From the NCBI GenBank assembly GCA_947311845.1, contig CAMZMU010000059.1:54955461-55019460 (forward strand): DNA of 64,000 nucleotides, given 5' to 3'. The notes beneath the pieces were generated by a model. It searched no databases and was not told the DNA's origin. It saw only the letters and a program-made list of their open reading frames with translations. This stretch comes from Poa pratensis (lineage: Eukaryota; Streptophyta; Magnoliopsida; Poales; Poaceae). The position numbers and the translations under genes were made by a program. Numbering within the stretch: the first letter of the stretch is position 1; each line of letters opens with the position of its first letter. Positions 23,701-34,600 of the stretch are shown one piece after another.

Positions 23701-25702
23701 TGGACCGGGTACTAGTGGTGTCTCTCCAATAAGATAACTAACATGCTGGGTAAACAAATTACAGCTAGGCAATTGACAATTGATAAGTGCATATAACATG
23801 CATGTGTGAGTTGTGGTGTCTACTATGAGATTCATTTGTACATTACGACAAAGTACATAGAACGCTATCCAGCATGCATCTATGCCTAAATAGTCCACTT
23901 TCCGGTTAACATCCGTACCCCTTCCAGTATTAAGTTGCAAGCAACAGACAATTGCATTAAGTAATGTGCCTAATGTAAACAATACATTCATACTTGAATA
24001 AAGCATTGTTGTTTTACCCCTAGTGGCAACAACACATCTACAACCTTAGAACTTGTTGTCACTATCCCAGGTTAAATAGAGGTTGAACCCAACTATCATG
24101 CATAAATACCCCCTCTTGGAGTCATAAGTATTCACTTGGCCAAGGCTTCAACAAGTAACGGAGAGCATGCAAGATCACAAATGACATAGACATGATAATA
24201 TAATATTCAGCTCCACATAGATATCAATATAAGTCAGATCCTAGCAAACACAACATGTAGCATTACAATAAGATGATCTTGATCATGATAGGCAGCTCAC
24301 AAGATCTAAACATGATGGCACTAGTGGAGAAGACAACCATCTAGCTACTGCTATGGACCCATAGTCCAAGGATGAACTACTCACGCATCACTCCGGAGGC
24401 GGGCATGGCGATGTAGAGCCCTCCGGTGATGATTCCCTCTCCGGCAGGGTGCCGGGAAGAGCATCAGAACCCCCCGAGTTAGGGTTGACGACGGCGGCGG
24501 CAGCGAATATGTTCTGGATGAAAGGCTCGGTGTTTTAGGGTTTTCACGTCTCGGGGAATAAATAGGCGAAGGGGTGATGTCGGTGGACCCCGAGGGGCCC
24601 AAACCACCAGGCGGCGTGGTGGGCCCCCCTGCCGCGCCAGCCTGTGGTTTGGCCACCTCGTGGCGAGTCTTCCTCTCTCCTTCGGACTCCGTGTACGTGC
24701 TGGAAAAATAGGGACTTGGCCTTTTGTTTCGTGCAATTCCGAGAATATTTCCAGAAGGAACTTTCTGAAACCAAAAACAGCAGAAAACAGGGAACTGGCA
24801 CTGTGGCATCTTGTTAATAGGTTAGTCCCAGAAAATGCATAAAAGTGATATGAAGTGTATATAAAACATGTAGCAAATGGTATAATATAAGCATGGAACA
24901 TCAGAAATTATGGATACGTTGGAGACGTATCAGTCATCTTGTCTGATCTTATACCGCAATGCATCGCATACCGGGCATTCATTCATATTCTCGTGCTCAC
25001 CGCGATAGAGGATGCAGTCATTAATGCATACATGTATCTTCTGTATATCTAATCCTAGAGGGCAGAGAACCTTCTTTGCTTCGTACGTACTATCAGGCAA
25101 TTCGTTATCCTTTGGAAGCTTTTGCTTCATTATTTTCAGTAAATTCCCAAATCCCTTGTCAGATAAACCATTCTCTGCCTTCCATTGCAGCAATTCTAGT
25201 GTGGTACCGAGATTTGTGTTGCCATCTTCGCAAGTTGGGTATATCTTTTTTTTGTGATCCTCTAACATGCGCTCCAACTTTAACTTCTCAAGTGCACTTT
25301 CTGCTTCGGTCTGTGCATCAACGATGACTCGACGTAAATCATCATCTATGATGGGCTCATCTGGTACCTCTTCATCTTCAGCTTCCCCCTTGCATTACCA
25401 CCGTATTCAGGGAACATAGGATAGTTGTCATCGTTCTCTTCTTCTTCGTTGTCTTCCATCATAACCCCTCTTTCTCCGTGCTTGGTCCAACAGCTATAGC
25501 CGGGCATGAAATCGAACCGAATCAGGTGGATGTGAAGGATTTTTGAGGAAGAGTAATTATTCTCATTCTGACAGTCACGGCATGGACAACACATAAAACC
25601 ATTCCGCGTGTTTGCCTCAGCCACATTGAGAAAAGAACGCAGGCCTTGAATATACTCGTTAGAGCGTCGGTCAGCGGACATCCATGGATGGCTCATCTGC
25701 AT
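20732..25702 (-). pseudogene. TNP2-type CACTA transposase, broken copy in CACTA 1
   Basis: The start MQMSHPWMSADRRSNEYIQG (25702) aligns with MQMDARMRWMYGERRSSEFI of CACTA 2. The segments follow the CACTA 2 protein in order: transposase-associated N-terminus (25702-25346), the CINDCILYRGEHEN zinc-like region (25277-24938), the GLCTDGFNPFG core (23242-22967), a segment from the tnp2 core through DUF4218 (22774-21333) and the DUF4216 C-terminus (21310-20960). The end is DEACPWLRRNQ with a TGA at 20732. A 1,637-bp repeat interrupts it at 23295/24933, and there are further frameshifts and stops near 25380, 22800, 22420 and 21320. It cannot encode an active transposase. Confidence 0.85.
23296..24932. 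mobile_element. Solo-LTR-like insertion inside the CACTA 1 transposase
   Basis: The element starts TGCTAGCGC and ends ACGTATCA, and is flanked by GTCAT on both sides (23291-23295 and 24933-24937). Removing it restores the sequence seen uninterrupted in CACTA 2 at the same codon. TG...CA ends with a 5-bp duplication indicate an LTR element, here without a second LTR or coding region. Its last 170 bases resemble the ends of the LTRs at 8329 and 28763, so it belongs to a related group. The left part contains CTCCCCGGCAACAGC and a CAACACCAGGGATTCCGG word common in Triticeae repeats. Confidence 0.85.
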
Positions 25703-25871
25703 TATATAAGTATATCAAACGCAATCGACCAACTACACTACATCATGAATAGAATAGAGAACTGACCAAATTCATTAATACAAGTTCACCATATTAAAAC
25801 AAAAGTAGAGTAGTGACCAAATCTAATACATAGTTCTCATAAAACATACATTAATTGAAACTAACATACAA

Positions 25872-26328
25872 CTATCTAAAGAATTTAAATCCAACAATAA
25901 ATGCGATCAAAATCGTAACTAAGTTAATTATTGAACGAACGGCATAATGATACCAAGGCTCTTGATTAATGGCATATTTTCTAATCTTTTTAAACTTCAA
26001 GCGCATTGCATTCATCTTGATCTCGTGATCATCGATGACGTCGGCAAGCTTGAACTCTAATTTTATCTTGTCTTCTAAGCATTGGAGACGAAGATCTTCA
26101 CTTCTTTTCAATTTTGCTTTCAAATCATTGTTTTCTTTTTCAAAAAACTCGACAATAGGGTCGGTTGGAATTTCCGGTTCAACTACCTCCTAGATAAAAA
26201 AATATATATCAAGTTGGTTGGCATAATTGTCATAAACACGAAATGAAACAAATAGTTATAACAAACAATCATACCACATCCGAATAATAGAGCAGACGAG
26301 AGCCGGTGTGGACAGATGTCAAAACCAT
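25872..26328 (-). CDS. Small coiled-coil protein with C-terminal membrane segment (123 aa, two exons)
   Basis: Exon 1 (26328-26275) encodes MVLTSVHTGSRLLYYSDV and ends at GTG/GTATGA. Exon 2 (26189-25872) follows TTTATCTAG and encodes EVVEPEIPTDPIVEFF, then a charged, coiled-coil-like stretch (KLKRSEDLRLQCLEDKIKLE, then MRLKFKKIRKYA). A hydrophobic C-terminus (SIINLVTILIAFIVGFKFF) follows, so the protein looks tail-anchored. It lies between the right-end promoter (TATA near 26660) and TNP2, so it is the first gene of that transcription unit. No frameshift is seen. CACTA 2 keeps the leader sequence but lacks this gene. The function is unknown; a membrane or nuclear-envelope tether for a transposition protein is speculation. 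Confidence 0.6.
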
Positions 26329-26654
26329 GGCACTATATATAACAAACAATTATACAACTAAGAAAATTATATGCAAGTAATAATTATGCATCTAAATCAT
26401 ACAACTAAGATTTTTTTAAATAAAAGATAAAAACAAGAGGCTCACCGAGGTGGTGCCGGTGACAGGACGGCGCAGGCGATCGACGGCGGTGAGGACGGGG
26501 ACGGGATGACACTAAAACCCACAAAGCAGAAGGAAGCTGGCTAGCTCGGGCATTTCATCAAACACCTCTTGTGCATAGGAAGAAACAACAAACTAACACA
26601 CACCTCCCACCTCTTGTGCTGAAAAAAACAGAGAGAGAGGGGTGAGTAGGGGCG

Positions 26655-26800
26655 ACATATATATAGAGCAGATGACCTCTAGTACCGGTTCGTAATACGG
26701 ACCGGTACTAGAGGGGTCTCGCACGTGGTCCTGCCGGGCCAGACCCCTCTAGTTCCGGTCCGTATTACGAACCGGGACTAGAGGTCCCTTACGAAATTCG
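26655..26800 (-). promoter_or_regulatory. Promoter of the small-protein/TNP2 unit with internal subterminal array
   Basis: A minus-strand TATATATA box at 26657-26666 lies directly beside nested inverted repeats at 26676-26795. These are built from CCTCTAGTACCGGT, CGTAATACGGACCGG and their complements. The motif family is that of the CACTA 1 termini although the site is 1.7 kb inside the element. Confidence 0.6.
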
Positions 26801-27193
26801 ACAAATAATATGTATAAATTCATATCTTTAAATTCATAAATCAAAATTTGACAAATAATATGTATAAATCTATCAGAAAAATAATAGGAATCTAAATATT
26901 GTGTCCATATCATCTTTTGCATAAATATTAATGATTAAGTAATAATAATTATTAACAAATAACAAAAAAATGAATTTTACACTATTATTGCCATTTTCAA
27001 TGAAATATGGATAAATTCATATCTTTAAATCCGTAAAGCGAAATTCGAAAAATAATATGTATAAATCGAACAGAAAAAATGATAGGAATCCAAATATTTT
27101 AGTCATTAATTTTTAGGTAACCGAATGGACCGAATTGACCGAAATTTACATGAGAACACATAACGGGAGCACACACATCACTATATAGCTAGT

Positions 27194-27915
27194 CTACTCA
27201 TCAACGACATTAAGACGATCGTCATTGGTATTATAGCCACGTAGACTATCCCACTTCCGTGCAATCTCGAAGCCGAGGCGAGCGTCCAGAGCGGCATACA
27301 AGACTTGATCGTAGCTCAATGGAACGTTGCCCCATCCGAAAATTCGGAGGTCTTCTAAGTCGTCGTCGTCGTCCTTGCCCTTCTTCTTGTCCTTCTTGTT
27401 GTTCTTCTTCTTCTCAAGTTTTGTCCCAATGATAGCATTGGAGAGAGCATAGAGACTCGGAGTAGGATTGCCGGTAGGGTTCCGGCTATCCCTCTGGAGG
27501 TCGACCGCGGACGGAATAACAATTCCGTAGTAGCGCAACATCCGCACGTCATTGTGGATACCCACGCCGTAGAAGTTGATGGTCTCGTCACCTAAGAAAT
27601 CCACAAGGAGCTGCAGCACCCATCAGCCTTGCAGATCTGGAAGACAAGAGTCTCGGACGCCACCGAGAGTTGAAGGACGGCGGCGCGTTGCCTTTTCTCG
27701 GGTGAAAGATCCCTCTGTTGACCCGGGAGAGGGTCGGTGAACTCACAGTCGAGTCCAACGTACTTGATCGGTGCGGCGTCGAGAAAGAACTTCTTCGCGT
27801 CGCGGATCCACCTCTCCATGCGTGATGCACGGAGGGTGACCCATACCTTGAAGTGCATATCTTCTTTGATGAAGTAGTACAACCGAGATGGAGGTACGCG
27901 CGCGAGTGGCTCCAT
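27194..27915 (-). pseudogene. DEDDy 3'-5' exonuclease (WRN/RNase D type), frameshifted, carried by CACTA 1
   Basis: The frame starts MEPLARVPPSRLYYFIKEDM at 27915. Exo I is VGLDCEFTDP (D56 and E58), Exo II is in YGVGIHNDVRML, and Exo III is YAALDARLGFEI, so the DEDDy set is present. A basic/acidic insert (KKKNNKKDKKKGKDDDDD) lies before Exo III. A single missing base near 27622, in a G run after ICKADG, puts the second half (LQLLVDFLGDETINF onward) out of frame. With that base the protein would be about 242 aa, the usual size for a stand-alone Werner-like exonuclease domain. A TATATAAAAG box (28003-28012) gives it its own promoter between the CACTA terminus and the small-protein gene. It is probably a captured host gene; CACTA 2 has no equivalent. 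Confidence 0.75.
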
Positions 27916-28002
27916 TGGAATAGAAGAGAGGGATCGAGAGAGAGAGTTTTTGCAAGGATTAGCGAGAGATTATGTGAGCTTCTGCCATGGAATAGTGTAG
28001 CT

Positions 28003-28478
28003 TTTATATAGGCGGAGAGGGAGGCCGGCGGGCGGCGCATGCAGTGATTAAATTCGGGTTGATCATCTTCCAAAGCACTCCATATGAATCAACGCCGGGC
28101 TGATCATCTTCCAAAGCACAATCAAAACGGCGGCTTGATCAACTTCCAACGCGTCGGCGGGAGATTAATAGGTTTTAAATTTCCTCCCGTCTCGTATCAT
28201 GAACCGGGACTAGAAGTCCATCACTAGTCCCGGTTCGTGATACGAGCCGGGACGAAAGGTGCTCGCGCGGGCCCCCTCTGCGGCTGACCTGCCACGGACC
28301 TTTAGTCCTGGTTCGTATCACAAACTGGGACTAGAGGTTCCCTACGACCCGGGACAACTGATGCACGACCTCGTTGCCGTTGAACCGGGACTAGTCCCCC
28401 CCTCTAGTCCGGGTTCAAAAGCCATCCGGGACTAGAGCCCAAAACGACTCTGGACCAAAGGTCCTATTTCTACTAGTG
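28003..28478 (-). promoter_or_regulatory. Right terminal array of CACTA 1 and exonuclease promoter
   Basis: The right terminus (28478) is followed inward by inverted motifs around GTCCCGGTTC and GAACCGGGACTAG at about 28200-28245, 28300-28335 and 28370-28440. The TATA box of the exonuclease (28003-28012, minus strand) is about 190 bases inside the array, so terminal repeats and promoter are adjacent. Confidence 0.6.
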
Positions 28479-28481
28479 GTG

Positions 28482-28763
28482 GGAGGGGCGTGTGGAGCCC
28501 TGGGGCCAACCCTCCAGGTGGGTTTCTGTTGCAGGGGAGCCTCTCGTCCAAAAACAATCGTCGTATTTTTATTTTATTTTTCTGCCTCTAGAAAATACCT
28601 TTTTCTGCAAAGAAAAAATCAACAGAAAACATGAAGTGGCACGGTGGCACTTAATTAATAGGTTAGTCCAGAAAATGATAAAAATATATGTCTAAACCAT
28701 GTATAAATGATATAAATATAGCATGCAAGCTACAAAAATTATAGATACATTTATGACGTATCA
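28482..28763. repeat. 3' LTR of the non-coding LTR element, right fragment
   Basis: This resumes the LTR interrupted at 13590. GGAGGGGCGTGTGGAGCCCT matches the 5' LTR at about 8048. It ends ACGTATCA at 28763, followed by GTCAC, the probable target duplication. Confidence 0.78.
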
Positions 28764-28768
28764 GTCAC

Positions 28769-29230
28769 CCATCTCCAGGTCAGCGACCCCACCCGGCCGT
28801 GGACCAATTGGCAGGGACGGGCTCCTTGGGTGGCGGCCCTGGACCACGGGCAGAGTGAGGTAGCCACAGACCCACCTGGCCGCGTCCATCCATCTCTGAC
28901 CCGGCGACCACCTGAGCAGGACAAAGGAAAGGAGGACACCCGGTGACGGCACATCGGAGGCCAGGGCTAGGGTTTGGGACGCATCCCATAGATCCCTGAG
29001 AGAAATAGCGGAGGAGACGACTGCCCGCCGCCACCAGGAGCCTCCCGGGGTTTTGCCCGGGGGCTCCGGCAAACGACGGTGAGGTAAAGAGTGGGGAAGG
29101 GAGGCGCTGGCGGCGGGGATGGAGATCCCGCCCGAGTCGCCCAGGGAAGGCGACGTGGGGGCCCTTGCATCGTTTTCACGGTGTGTATAACCTCTTGGGG
29201 TTAACTGCTTGGTGCACACTACTTCACCGT
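28769..29230 (-). mobile_element. GC-rich LINE-like remnant, upstream part
   Basis: It continues the GC-rich segment broken at 6447. Near the distal end a TAACCTCTTGGGGTTAACTG word and a CACCGTGGTATCAAGTG word occur. The frames through it have no recognisable domain. The assignment to one element with 5345-6447 rests on base composition and on removal of the intervening LTR element. Confidence 0.35.
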
Positions 29231-31110
29231 GGTATCAAGTGTCAAGTTACTAGATGATGCAATTTAAATAAAAAACTATTGCCGACTCTTATTCCACATT
29301 TGAGATTTCTAGAAACCTAGACATGAAGGATGGTTATTGAAGCATAAACGAATTGACTGTTGTTAGGGGCGGAAACACATAGGATAGTGCCCTCCCATTT
29401 ATGTTTTCATATTTCCAAAAGCAAATACAAATGTGGATTTCGATGTTATCGGATACAAATGCGTAGCAAATGTTTACTGATACGAATATCTTATAATTTG
29501 GTGATAGATTAGGTAAAAAAATCATTAATACCTAAACTTAACCGGTGCTCAGAGGTGACCTATTATCCTGGAAGATAGTAGGTTACCGTGTTCACTCTAG
29601 GCCCTTGGATCAAAAGGAATGGACGGTTCGAAAATAGTTTGGTAGCGTCCTAAAATCTCCCTTTTTTAAGATAAAAATGTAACTAGTTCTAGCATTTTGC
29701 ATCGATGTCATTTTTCTATGTCTGAGGAAAAACCAACACTACAAGTACATTTTTCAGATGACGACGACAAATGAGTTAGTTTGCTCAAGCAACACCGAGA
29801 AAAAAAAACAAAAAAAACGAAAAGAGCAGTGAAAAACATAAAAGTGATGTCATCGCAATCAAAATAAATAAAGATGTGCAACAAGTCCTGCCTAGGATGA
29901 AAACTACAACATAGAGCCAACACCGAGGTCACTGAGACCAGCCGCTCTGTAGATGATAGATTGGCCACTAGGGTTCTGTTGATGGTGGTGGCGGCGTCTG
30001 TCCGACGAATGTTTTTTTTCTCGAGCATTCCCATCTTGACAGTGTTGTTTGTGGTAGCGTCGATGATTCACGACCGTAGACTCTTGGCGTCCGTTCTGGA
30101 TGGTGAAGCTAGGGTCTGCATGGTTATCGGCATGACGGGAGTGCACCATTGGCCCATTCGAGAAGAAGAAGACGGTTGGCCCCATGGACTTCAATGTAAT
30201 TTTTTATTTTATGGGGTTGCTTGTGCTGCTGGTGTGGTTAATATATCTGGGTGCTTTTTCGCAAAAGAAAAAATCGCTTCAGCTATATATTTGGGCGTTC
30301 GTGGAAACTAAGGAGTGCATGCTCCGTGATTTCAGAGAAAGCATCAGTCAGCTCTGTGGACGAGGACATTAAGGGCTGGCTTGGCTGAAGAGATGCTAGA
30401 TTGTGTGATGAAGGGGGAGATATGATTCGTATATGCATCGCTCCGTGCTGAAGAGATAGAGATGGTAGGTATATTTGGACGTGTGTGGTGTGCGTGTATG
30501 ATGCGTGGCTCCGTGCTATCTTAGCTGCAATGGACCCTGGTCCCATTCCAATGAAATGAGATGCATGGGAACACTACAGAAGCCCCTCGACCTTGAAAAG
30601 ATAGATTGTGCTTGAAAATCCGACGCTGAAGTGGGCCACCTATATATCAATTCGGTACAATTAGTGATGTACTAAACCGATTATGTACGCAGGTGCTAAT
30701 TATGATCAGTCGTAAGGAGAAAGATTTATACGAATTAATGCTAGTTGTCCATCTTGTGCAGAATATATCGTGTGCGATACCCAATATAAATTATGTGCTA
30801 TATATTCCGTCGGACAGATGTGATGCATGATTATTGGCTCCACCTGGAATCACATTTATTTGAAAGTGAGGGGACTGGACCCTTGGCTAGCTCCCGTTAC
30901 TTAGGTTGTGTAGGTGTATGGCTCTCATTACTGTAAACTAGGTCTAGGTATACCACCACCCACGCGCCTTAATGCTTCGAGAAGTATGTATACTACTATA
31001 TATGAAATTTTATGTGTGATGCACGTGGATAATTTGTTTAAAATTTTACTTTTGAATTGGGTCATACTTACATGTTTATGTACATAGAGATGTACGCAAT
31101 GATTAATTGA
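29231..31110. other. Spacer, no gene recognised
   Basis: The sequence is AT-rich with short, unsupported frames. Poly-A runs at 29800-29825 and a GGTGGTGGCGGC tract near 29980 are the only notable features. No terminal repeats, RNA genes or splice-bounded frames were identified. Confidence 0.45.
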
Positions 31111-31320
31111 CACTAGTAGAAAATGGGCCTATGGTCCCGGTTCGGTTGGGCCTTCAGTCCCGGTTGCCCAACCGGGACTGGCCAATCGGGACCAATGCTG
31201 GTCCCGGTTGGGCCACGAACCGGGACCAATGGTTGTCCACGTGGCCTGGTCTGGCTGCTCGTGGGGGGAGACTCATTGGTCCCGGTTCTTAATACGAACC
31301 GGGACCAATGAGTGCTTTTT
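31111..31320. repeat. Left terminal and subterminal array of CACTA 2
   Basis: Inverted pairs TTGGTCCCGGTTC / GAACCGGGACCAATG recur through the interval, with a near-perfect foldback around 31265-31312 (loop TTAATAC). They match the arrays at 36600-36725 and 42172-42410. Confidence 0.82.
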
Positions 31321-31345
31321 TTTTTGGTATTTAGGGTTTAGGATT

Positions 31346-31490
31346 CGATCTCGCCGGTGCCCCCTCTCCCTCTCGCCGGTGCCCCCTCTCGCCGGTGCCC
31401 CCTCTCCCTCTCGCCGGTGCCCCCTCTCGCCGGTGCCCCCTCTCCTTCTCGCCGGTGCCCCCTCTCCCTCTCGCCGGTGCCTCCGTCGTC
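31346..31490. repeat. Minisatellite of CTCTCGCCGGTGCCCC units
   Basis: About seven copies of an 18- to 26-bp CTCTCGCCGGTGCCCCCT unit occur in tandem, some with an extra CTCCCT. The site is beyond the 3' end of ORF1, between the stop codon and the left array. Frames read through it on both strands are repeat artefacts. Confidence 0.85.
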
Positions 31491-31645
31491 TCCCCCTTCT
31501 TCGCATCGCCGACGTGCTCTCCATCGTTTCCGTACGCATATTATACGCTCTACTATATACACAGTACACGTTGATGCATATATAATTAATATTCGATCTC
31601 TTGCGAGAATACAACTATTTAATTACATGGAGATAGATCAAGCCA

Positions 31646-34600
31646 TCAAGGCATATTTAGTTTATCGTCCGAAGCATAATGTTCTCCCTTTTCATCGATG
31701 GCCTCCCTAAGCAGAAATCCCGCCAATTCCTCTTGAATTGCTCCTACGCGCAGTTTTGGGTCGAGCGTCTCCCGCATGTCTCAAATGAGTTGTTCTCCGC
31801 TCAGTGGTCAACTCGCGAATGAACTCGCAAACGTAGAATCCACATAAATTACTCCCCGGTGGCTGCTGCGGACATGTCACCGATTTATAAGTTAGCTCAT
31901 CTTTGAATGGACCTTCTACCTTCTGTTTGAAATGTGTCCAACACCTGCTTTGGCAAAGAAAATGAACAAAGGAGTTATTAATTACTTGACATAAGGGAAC
32001 GAACGAAAGAGGGCGATATAATGCGATAATGATTGAAATTACTTGTTGAGCATTTCTTTCATGTCGGACCACATGTCTTGGTCCCAACTTAATGAGTCGT
32101 GGACTTCAACTGTGGACTTGTCAGGTTGAATGCTTAGCAGAATCCAGTGGAACCTGCGGACGTTTACATAAAGCAGACATGCATAGCTCATTAATTACAC
32201 TTAACATCGAGAAAGCCAAATAAAAATATGTACAAGACAGAAACACTCACTTGAAGTTGTAAGGAAATAGTATTTCCGTACAGAAATGTTGCATGGTTAA
32301 AAAGGTGGTCAGGTCATGCTCCACGTCTTTGGGGTGATTGACTAAGTATGTGAATTCACGATATACGGGTCAACGAACCCGACCTCAAAAACTTTAGTTC
32401 TTTTGCATTCCATCATCTTCATTCTGCATAATAGCGTACAAAAGGATATATATATAGTCAGGACAGGCAATGAACGAGCTGAGCTAGAGACTTAATTACG
32501 AAAATAAATCACTTACAGACAATAGCAAGAGAGGATAGATTTGTCGAGGGCGCGCTTTTGGAATAACTGGAACAGTTCAGTCAGTTGAACCTGTGTAACG
32601 TAACGTTTGAAGAAATGCTCCACTCTAACGTCCACGGAAACCAATCTTTCGCGTCCTTCTTTGATGTGTGCACCAGGTACCAGTTATGCAAATTTCGCAT
32701 ATGTGTTGATAGACGCGCGAGCTCCTCATTACTGACCATAGGCTCCCCTTGGACATATTTCCGTGCCATCTCTAACATTGGCGCAGATTCATAGCCTAAA
32801 AGTTGACCAAGGCTCATACCCAAGGCGGTAGCCTGTTCCTTGGCCTGCGATACAGTGACACCAAGTTCTTTAGCAGCAGCCATGGCTCTGGGGTCCAATA
32901 ATTCCAGGTCCTTATCCATAGCGTCTCTGAAGTCCTTGTCGACATCGGAACACACTATGAGCGGGGGGACCGATTGATTTTTCTGCTGTCCGAGCTGGGC
33001 AATTTGTTTCCCGCTTTTTGCACTTCTTCCCTTGTTCTGCTCAGACTGGGCACGTGCTAGCTTAGTAAGTTCACGACCATAGTCAGATGGCAGATTCATC
33101 GATATCTGGGATGGCTGCTCAAGGAAGGACTTTCCCACTTTTTGGTTTTTGCATCATATACCGGCTTCTGCTCGGGCTTTTTTGGTGCAAAAAAAGCCTT
33201 ATTGTAGGCAGCCACCTCCGCGGCGTTTTCCGCTACAGTCCTGTCATAAGGTCTAATGGGAAGATTCTTATGAGGTACTGTTGGGAGGGGCGACCTTTTA
33301 CGTTTCGGTGATCGCTTACCCCTCATAGTACGAGCGGTGGGCGGAAACGGCTGACGCGGCGGCGGAGACGGCTGCGCTGGAGACTGGTGAGGCGGTGAAG
33401 AGGACTGTTGCGCTGGAGACTGGTGAGGCGGTGAAGAGGACTGTTGCGCTGGAGACTGGTGAGGAGTCGATGGCCTTGGCTGCCAGTTCGGAAGCACGAT
33501 GAATTCCTTTGGCCATAGAATGGTCGCTTTCTTGGCTTCTCCAAGTTCAAGCACCTCCCCATCTTCACCTGCAGGGTGTTGCAGCTTCAGCTCCTCATAA
33601 TCTTTCATCACTTCATCCACCGCGACAACAGCGTAGCCATTTGGAACCGGAGAGAAATGGTAAGTTGGATTAGGTCCAATTGGTACGACATAGCCGACCG
33701 CCACCTTAAAGGTTAAGTTAAAAACTTTCACATGCATCTCACAAGGTGTGCTCTCCATGATATCATCCACTGGGTAGCGACGAAGTGGAGCCACTGCATC
33801 ATCATTACCATCCTGGAGCTCCGTGGAAGCCACGCTGCTTTTCCGATTCGATGGGACACCGGTACCATCGCATGCAGCTTCTACCATGTGCCGTTGAGAT
33901 TGGCCGCTAGTACCTTGCTGGCTAAGCACGGCAATTTGTTCCTTCTGCAGCTTTAATTCTTCTTCTATATTACGCAGCCGGTCTGCACCAGCGCGTGCTT
34001 CCATTGCCTCCTTTTCCTTTCTCCTCTGATGGCTTCTATCAGGAAATTTCTTCCTGTGCTCGGGAATCGCAATTGTCTTGGGCTTGGAGCCAGGTACGCC
34101 TCGTAACCGTCCGTCGTGTTCCTTATTCCCAAGGGCGCGTGTGAGCTCGTCATCCTCTCTATCGGGAATGAACCGTCCCTCTTCAACATCCTTTACTGCA
34201 TTTCTAATTTCTTGGATGGGTAGTAGGGGATTATCTTTGTGTCTTCTGTTATATATGCACTTCCCTTCTGCGTCCAACGTGCCCCCATGCCCGTAAAACC
34301 AATTTCTTGCCCGTTCGATCCACTTGAGTGGCTCTGGAGTGATCCCATTAGCCAGCAGGTCCGCCTCAAGTTTCTCCCACTTAGGCATGCTACCAGCGTA
34401 GCCACCAGGCCCCATAGTATGGTGGTACATCTTTAGAGCAGCATTTGCCGCATTTTTTGCAGACTTTTCCAGAGCTTCCTCTGATTTCTTGTACGCCACA
34501 AATTCTTCCCAGTAGTCCTTTATCTTCTCATACCCTTTATCGAAGTCTGGAGTCTTATTTTTCTTGACAAACAGTTTGTTCAATCTTTTCTTCCAGTTCT

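Larger units (their letters stand above)
13591..28478. mobile_element. CACTA element 1, 14,888 bp, both ends present
   Basis: The left end is CACTAGTGGAAAAT and the right end reads, on the minus strand, CACTAGTAGAAATAGGACC. A GTG trinucleotide flanks both ends (13588-13590 and 28479-28481), as expected for the 3-bp duplication of this superfamily. The uninterrupted sister LTR shows a single ATG at the target, confirming the boundaries. All protein genes read on the minus strand: exonuclease, small membrane protein, TNP2 transposase, MDPPRPPQR protein, a 128-aa frame, and ORF1. Several are broken, so the element is not autonomous. Confidence 0.9.
6448..28763. mobile_element. Non-coding LTR retroelement (LARD-like), interrupted
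   Basis: Two long direct repeats (6448-8329 and 12398-13590 plus 28482-28763) flank a 4.07-kb internal region. The element starts TGATAATCCCC and ends ACGTATCA. The flanking pentamers GCCAC (6443-6447) and GTCAC (28764-28768) look like a 5-bp target duplication with one mismatch. The internal region has no gag or pol frames, so this is a large non-autonomous derivative. Its 3' LTR is split by CACTA element 1. The structure is seen directly; the family name is not known to me. Confidence 0.72.

Noticed and set aside
31208..31710. Proline/arginine-rich frames on both strands
   Set aside because: They read through the CTCTCGCCGGTGCCCC minisatellite, and their length comes from the repeat.
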